A stretch of DNA of 51,525 nt, from the NCBI RefSeq assembly GCF_005893125.1, contig NZ_VCJS01000082.1, positions 1 to 51,525 of the forward strand. The letters are read 5' to 3'. Made by a program: the position numbers and the translations under genes. Shown one piece after another: positions 48,249 through 51,525 of this stretch; positions within the stretch are counted from its first letter, which is position 1; the number at the start of each line of letters is the position of its first letter. Source of the stretch: Nonomuraea basaltis (GTDB lineage: Bacteria; Actinomycetota; Actinomycetes; Streptosporangiales; Streptosporangiaceae). The notes under the pieces are model-generated. The model made no database searches. It saw only the letters and a program-made list of their open reading frames with translations, and was not told the DNA's origin.

Positions 48249-49895
48249 ATGGAGTCTGCGAAGCACGCCGGTGACGCCGCCGTCGCCGTGTCCAAGGCCT
48301 ACGGCGTCGAGACCATGTTCACCCTCTCCGGAGGCCACGTCTTCCCGCTCTACGACGGGGCGGTGCACGAGGAGATGCGCATCCTCGACGTACGCCACGA
48401 GCAGAGCGCGGTCTTCGCCGCCGAGGCGACGGCCAGGCTGACCAGGAAGCCCGGGCTGGCCGTGCTGACCGCCGGGCCGGGCATCACCAACGGCGTCAGC
48501 GGCATCGCGACCGCCCACTTCAACGGCTCGCCGGTGGTCGTCATGGGAGGGCGGGCGCCCCAGTCGCGCTGGGGCAGCGGCGCCCTCCAGGAGATGGACC
48601 ACCCGCCGCTGCTCGCGCCGATCACCAAGCTGTCGTTCACCGCGGCCGGCCCCGAGTCGGTCGGGCAGGACGTCGAGTCGGCCTTCCGCACGGCCGTCGC
48701 GCCCCACCGGGGCCCGGTCTTCCTCGACTTCTACATGGACCACCTGTTCTCCCCCTCGCCGGTGCACGACGTGCGGACGCAGACTCCCTCGCCGTACGAG
48801 CCCGACCCCGACGACGTGGCCGCCATCGCCGACCTGCTGGCCGAGGCCGAGCGCCCGGTGCTGGTGTACGGCTCCGACGTGTGGATGGACCGGGCCGAGG
48901 AGGCCGCCCGCGACTTCGCCGAGACATGGCGGCTGCCGGTGATCCCCAACGGTCAGGGCCGTGGCATCCTGCCCTCGGGGCACGAGCTGCTCGTCACGCG
49001 CGCCCGCGGGCTCGCCTTCGCCCAGGCCGACCTGGTGATCGTGGTGGGCACCCCGCTCGATTTCCGCCTCGGCTACGGGTGGTTCGGCGGCAAGGACGGC
49101 GCGCCGCTGGCCCGCGTCGTGCACATTGTGGACGCGCCGTCGCAGCTGGCCACGCACATGCAGCCGGCCGCGTCCGCCGCCGGCGACCTGTCGGTGGTGT
49201 TCTGGAGCCTCGGCACGGCCTGCGGTGATGCGGGCGTCAAGCCGGAGACGTACGCCTCGTGGGTGTCGAAGCTGTCGGAGACGGCCGCCGCGGCCATCGC
49301 GGGCGACGCCGAGCTGCTGGCCTCCGACTCCGACCCGATCCACCCCATGCGCGTGTACGGCGAGCTGGGCAAGGTGCTGGCCGACGACGCCGTGGTGATC
49401 GGCGACGGCGGCGACTTCGTCTCCTACGCGGGCAAGTACGTCGAGCCGAAGCAGCCGGGCAACTGGCTCGACCCGGGCCCGTACGGCTGCCTCGGCACCG
49501 GCCTCGGCTACTCCATCGCCGCCCGCCTGGCCAGGCCGTCCTCACAGGTGGTGCTGCTGCTCGGCGACGGCGCGGCCGGTTTCTCGCTGATGGACGTCGA
49601 CACCCTCGTACGCCACCGGCTGCCGGTCGTCATGATCTGCGGCAACAACGGCATCTGGGGCCTGGAGAAGCACCCCATGCAGCTGCTGTACGGCTACGAC
49701 GTGGCGGCCGAGCTGCAGCCCCAGTGCCGCTACGACCAGGTCGTGACCGCGCTGGGCGGGGGCGGCGAGCTGGTCACCAAGCCGTCGGAGATCGGGCCTG
49801 CACTGCGCAGGGCGTTCGACTCCGGGATCCCGTACATGGTGAACGTCGCCACCGACCCGCAGATCGCCTACCCCCGCAACACGACGGGGGTGTGA
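48249..49895 (+). CDS. ThDP-dependent acetolactate-synthase-like enzyme
   Basis: A 548-residue cytosolic enzyme with the three-domain thiamine diphosphate fold. The N-terminal pyrimidine domain has the catalytic Glu in DVRHEQSAVFAAEATARLTRKPGLAVLTAGPGITNGVSGIATAHFNGSPVVVMGG. The central domain includes ERPVLVYGSDVWMDRAEEAARDFAETWRLPVIPNGQGRGILP. The C-terminal pyrophosphate domain shows the GDG...NN motif in LLLGDGAAGFSLMDVDTLVRHRLPVVMICGNNGIWGLEKHPMQ. It resembles the acetolactate synthase/ILVBL/oxalyl-CoA decarboxylase group, but no small regulatory subunit (ilvN) or ilvC is adjacent, so it is probably not the biosynthetic IlvB. The substrate is undetermined. Confidence 0.88.
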   Translation: MESAKHAGDAAVAVSKAYGVETMFTLSGGHVFPLYDGAVHEEMRILDVRHEQSAVFAAEATARLTRKPGLAVLTAGPGITNGVSGIATAHFNGSPVVVMGGRAPQSRWGSGALQEMDHPPLLAPITKLSFTAAGPESVGQDVESAFRTAVAPHRGPVFLDFYMDHLFSPSPVHDVRTQTPSPYEPDPDDVAAIADLLAEAERPVLVYGSDVWMDRAEEAARDFAETWRLPVIPNGQGRGILPSGHELLVTRARGLAFAQADLVIVVGTPLDFRLGYGWFGGKDGAPLARVVHIVDAPSQLATHMQPAASAAGDLSVVFWSLGTACGDAGVKPETYASWVSKLSETAAAAIAGDAELLASDSDPIHPMRVYGELGKVLADDAVVIGDGGDFVSYAGKYVEPKQPGNWLDPGPYGCLGTGLGYSIAARLARPSSQVVLLLGDGAAGFSLMDVDTLVRHRLPVVMICGNNGIWGLEKHPMQLLYGYDVAAELQPQCRYDQVVTALGGGGELVTKPSEIGPALRRAFDSGIPYMVNVATDPQIAYPRNTTGV

Positions 49896-49896
49896 C

Positions 49897-51492
49897 CTAC
49901 TGCTTCGCCGTGGCGGTCGTGCTGGGAGTCGGCGAGGCCTCTGGGCAGATTCCATCGACGACGAACAGCCTGACCGGTTTGTCCACCGCAAGCTTCACCC
50001 CGCCGGCCGGATCAGTCCGGCTGATCTTGCCGCAGCGCGGGCCGTTGGTGGTGGTGGTTTCGTCGGTCACGCGCACGTCGAAGCCTGCCACCTCGACCCG
50101 CTCCTGGCCCTCCAGGAACGGCATCCCGACAACCTTGGGCACGAGCACCTGCTTGACGGTCGGCGTGGGACTGCTCGTCGGCGTCTTCGACGGTGTCGGG
50201 GAGGGCGTCTTCGACGCGGTGGGGGTCGGGGTCTCCTCCTTCTCGGTCTGCGTCACCCTCGGCCTGGTGGTGGTCGGCTTGGGATCCCGTGTCGGGGGCT
50301 TCGTGATCCTGGGCTTCCTGGTGGAGGGCGAGGGCGAGGGCGATTTGATCACGTCGATGGGAGCCGCGGTGTTCGTGGGCGTCGGCTCGCCGGTGGTCAT
50401 GCCGGTCAGCGCGACCGCGGTGGCGCCCGCGCCGAGCACCGCCACGGCGGCGATGCCCGCGATCAGCCCCGTCCTGCGCGGGGCCTTGGCCGCACGGCGG
50501 CCGCCGCGTCGCTCGGCGACTGTCGTGTCCTCGTGGGTCATGCGCGCACCGGTCTGGTACGGTCCCGGACCATATTGGTCCGCGGGCTGCGCCCCGGTCC
50601 GGTACGCATCCGTCGGCGGCGCCATCGAGGCCCCTGTGGCCAGCGGCGGGCCCTGCTCGGGAGCCGGAGCCGGCACCTGCCCGCTGGCGATCGCGCGGGC
50701 CGCGTCGCTCATGGCCTTGGCCGTCGGGTAACGCCTGGCCGGATCCTTCGACAGGGCGATCTCGACCAGCGTGCGCACGGGCGGGGGGATGTCGGGCGGC
50801 AGCGGCGGCGGGGCCTCCCGGATGTGCTTGAGCGCGATCGTGACCGCGCTGTCGCCGTCGAACGGCCGCTGCCCGACCAGGCACTCGTACGCGACCACGC
50901 CGAGCGCGTAGATGTCGACAGCGGGCGTGACGGGAGCGCCCTCGGCCTGCTCGGGCGCGCAGTAGGCGGCCGTGCCCAGCACCATGCCGGCGTCGGTGAG
51001 CCGGTTGGCCAGGTCGGAGCGGGCGATGCCGAAGTCGGTGATCACCAGCGTGCCGTCGCGCTGCACGAGCAGGTTGCCCGGCTTGACGTCGCGGTGCACG
51101 ATGCCACGGTCGTGTACGGCCTGCAACGCCGACGCGGCCTGCGCGATCAGGTCCATGGCCGCCTGCGGCGGGATCCTGCCCAGCCGGCCCAGCAGCCGGT
51201 CGAGCGGCTCTCCGTCGACGAACTTCATCACCAAATAGACGGTGTCGCCGCTGACGCCGTAGTCGTAGACGTCGACGACGCCAGAGTGGTTGATCGTGGC
51301 CATCGCCCGCGCTTCCCCCTGGAAGCGAGCGACGAACCCCGGATCCTCCATGCGGCCCGGAAGCAGCACCTTGACGGCGACGGTGCGGGCGAGCACGATG
51401 TCCTCGCCTCGCCACACCTCGCCCATGCCACCGGCGCCGATGCGGGTATCGAGCCGATACCGCCCCGCCAGCGTCGTTCCTTGGGCCACCAT
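49897..51492 (-). CDS. PknB-like Ser/Thr protein kinase with one PASTA domain
   Basis: A 531-residue membrane kinase from ATG 51492. The kinase domain (about 10-270) has GAGGMGEVWRGED, the Lys in TVAVKVLL, the catalytic loop IVHRDVKPGNLLV, VITDFGIARSD and APEQAEG. A Pro/Ala juxtamembrane region follows, then one membrane helix (GLIAGIAAVAVLGAGATAVALTG, about 350) and a long Thr/Pro/Ser extracellular stalk. One PASTA-like module comes next (VPKVVGMPFLEGQERVEVAGFDVRV), where PknB proper has four. The stalk and PASTA module suggest sensing of cell-wall material or a secreted ligand. It is convergent with the ThDP enzyme gene, whose stop is one base away. Substrates are unknown. Confidence 0.93.
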   Translation of the reverse strand: MVAQGTTLAGRYRLDTRIGAGGMGEVWRGEDIVLARTVAVKVLLPGRMEDPGFVARFQGEARAMATINHSGVVDVYDYGVSGDTVYLVMKFVDGEPLDRLLGRLGRIPPQAAMDLIAQAASALQAVHDRGIVHRDVKPGNLLVQRDGTLVITDFGIARSDLANRLTDAGMVLGTAAYCAPEQAEGAPVTPAVDIYALGVVAYECLVGQRPFDGDSAVTIALKHIREAPPPLPPDIPPPVRTLVEIALSKDPARRYPTAKAMSDAARAIASGQVPAPAPEQGPPLATGASMAPPTDAYRTGAQPADQYGPGPYQTGARMTHEDTTVAERRGGRRAAKAPRRTGLIAGIAAVAVLGAGATAVALTGMTTGEPTPTNTAAPIDVIKSPSPSPSTRKPRITKPPTRDPKPTTTRPRVTQTEKEETPTPTASKTPSPTPSKTPTSSPTPTVKQVLVPKVVGMPFLEGQERVEVAGFDVRVTDETTTTNGPRCGKISRTDPAGGVKLAVDKPVRLFVVDGICPEASPTPSTTATAKQ

Positions 51493-51525
51493 GATCCCCC
51501 CGTTACCCCCCTACCTCTGTAACCT

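Overview
The window is high-GC actinobacterial DNA. A DasR-type GntR regulator, a WhiB1/WblE-type protein next to a PdtaS-type kinase, a nickel superoxide dismutase with its maturation protease, an AfsR/SARP-type regulator, HTH-TPR regulators and frequent GTG/TTG starts suggest a Streptosporangiales-like organism (Nonomuraea or a relative). That placement is inference from gene content; no 16S or other taxonomic marker is present.

Layout. 1-1269: the 3'-truncated end of a thiolase-like gene, on the minus strand. 1553-5451: three secreted trypsin-like proteins in tandem. 5452-11185: an accessory patch with two small coupled genes, an AbiEii-type nucleotidyltransferase pair, decayed antitoxin and PIN toxin genes, an HTH-TPR regulator, a frameshifted small gene and a one-domain GntR protein. 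11186-21876: a 3,480-residue secreted RHS/YD-repeat protein followed by a translationally coupled two-helix membrane protein. 22179-22922: a decayed IS5-type transposase. 23499-28638: three more members of the secreted trypsin-like family. 28744-51492: mostly ordinary chromosome, with an HTH-TPR regulator, malic enzyme, a glutamate-type ABC importer, sodX/sodN, an anti-sigma/SigB-type pair, a diacylglycerol-kinase-type enzyme, whiB1 and pdtaS, dasR, bioD, an AfsR-type regulator, a two-component system with a DUF4097 protein, a ThDP enzyme, and a PASTA-type Ser/Thr kinase.

The unusual part is 1.5-28.6 kb. Six paralogous secreted proteins keep the His and Asp of a chymotrypsin-like triad. In three of them the nucleophilic Ser is replaced by Asp, and those with the longest inserts belong to the right-hand group. 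The array is split by an 18-kb block holding the RHS giant. Perfect TGTGA-N6-TCACA (Crp/GlxR-like) palindromes lie upstream of three of the six paralogues and of the RHS gene, and one more lies upstream of pdtaS, so a cAMP-receptor-type protein may co-regulate the secreted set. The RHS protein ends in a tandem array of eleven C-x9-C cysteine pairs, a spacing like that of eukaryotic CHCH (twin CX9C) proteins, followed by a glycine-rich hydrophobic tail. I regard this tail, with its coupled membrane protein as possible immunity factor, and the mixed protease/pseudoprotease family under a shared palindrome as the best candidates for an undescribed system.
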